Shown here: positions 63,473 to 64,000 of the stretch, piece after piece
Numbering within the stretch: the first letter of the stretch is position 1
How the letters are laid out: the number at the start of each line of letters is the position of its first letter
NCBI GenBank assembly: GCA_951799405.1
Contig: OX637356.1
Coordinates: 12,857,229 to 12,921,228, forward strand
Direction: 5' to 3'
Source: Agapetus fuscipes
Taxonomy: Eukaryota > Arthropoda > Insecta > Trichoptera > Glossosomatidae
Length of the DNA: 64,000 bases
The notes under the pieces: model-generated
Seen by the model: the letters and a program-made list of their open reading frames with translations, nothing else
Told to the model about the DNA's origin: nothing
Database searches by the model: none
Translations under genes and position numbers: made by a program

Positions 63473-64000
63473 GGTGTGTTAAAAAATCAGACGGCTTTGA
63501 TTTCTGCGAGTTGTAGTCCTCTCTGGTGTTTCTTCTTTATCCTGATTCCCTATCCCTGTCCGGATTGCTACCAGAAATACAGCATTTTGTTTTAATTAAT
63601 GACAAATGACAGATATAGAATTTCTGACATTCCTTCTAATGGATGCAGTCATTACAAGAATAATTCTGTTTTTTTTCTCTTCCTCATTTATTTTTTACAC
63701 AGTAGCTGAAGTATACAACTGTATGTAAATACTCAACTATTGAGTTAACAAAAAAATGTATTAAAAACACAACAGAGCCTCTACTGAGTGTACTAGTTTT
63801 TATATTTTTTCTGTATACGCGATGGTAGAGTGTTGACGCAATTTTTTATTTTCCGGGTAGCTTCGTATTTCCACTGCGGCCAAGTTTTCTACTTAATTGA
63901 CCAAAATTCCCATTAGCGTAATTGCACAAAACTCTACCCCGAGTGTAAACGAAACCATAGCGTTTCAGAAAAAAAAGTATTGAAACTGCAACGTTCAATA
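63473..64000. other. Unassigned trailing stretch
   Basis: AT-rich, no recognised repeat or coding region. Confidence 0.25.

Overview
The window looks like a repeat-dominated stretch of an AT-rich animal genome, most probably an arthropod and perhaps an insect. The evidence is the kinds of non-LTR retrotransposon present (CR1-like, RTE-like and jockey-like 3' ends), tRNA-headed SINEs, a hAT transposon with short (60 and 74 nt) candidate introns, many short inverted-repeat elements, and the frequent GTAGGTACCTAC-type words. I cannot name the species. I see no bacterial operons and no exon of a conserved host gene. Almost all recognisable sequence is mobile DNA, much of it nested, and the families named A to D below are my own labels made by comparing copies inside this window.

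Layout. 0-9 kb: SINE fragments, a foldback element with ~20-bp repeats in its arms (1.2-2.0 kb), a CR1 tail (4.45 kb), and a jockey-like LINE end (6.4-7.2 kb). 9-20 kb: a Harbinger-like MITE inserted into another copy of itself (9.6-9.85 kb), a tRNA-headed element carrying a CR1 reverse-transcriptase piece (10.9-11.5 kb), a 768-bp TA-flanked element (12.4-13.1 kb), several SINEs, and palindromes with hammerhead-like motifs (17.1-17.7 kb). 20-31 kb: nested SINE A copies, a second foldback family (21.3-22.4 kb), an LTR (24.4-25.1 kb), a perfect palindrome with hammerhead-like arms (26 kb), a SINE with a 5S rRNA piece (26.6 kb), and a solo LTR inside a SINE inside a third element (28.4-29.6 kb). 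31-48 kb: more SINEs and LINE ends, a 639-bp element with hammerhead-like terminal inverted repeats (34 kb), and a foldback element joined to a 190-bp tandem repeat (39.4-40.3 kb). 48-64 kb: a third foldback-2 copy split by a SINE, a (CA)n tract, CR1 and RTE-like ends, and at 59.86-63.47 kb a solo LTR split by a nearly complete 3.05-kb hAT element, the only long coding sequence in the window.

How the parts relate: the SINE families share the 3'-end style of the LINE families (short simple-repeat tails), so they were probably moved by LINE enzymes. The hAT is the only recognisable DNA transposase source, and its coding region is damaged near the 3' end. The most unusual signals are the repeated hammerhead-like motif with one extra nucleotide after CUGANGA, always inside inverted repeats in the best copies; the tRNA/5S composite SINE; and the foldback elements with minisatellite arms.
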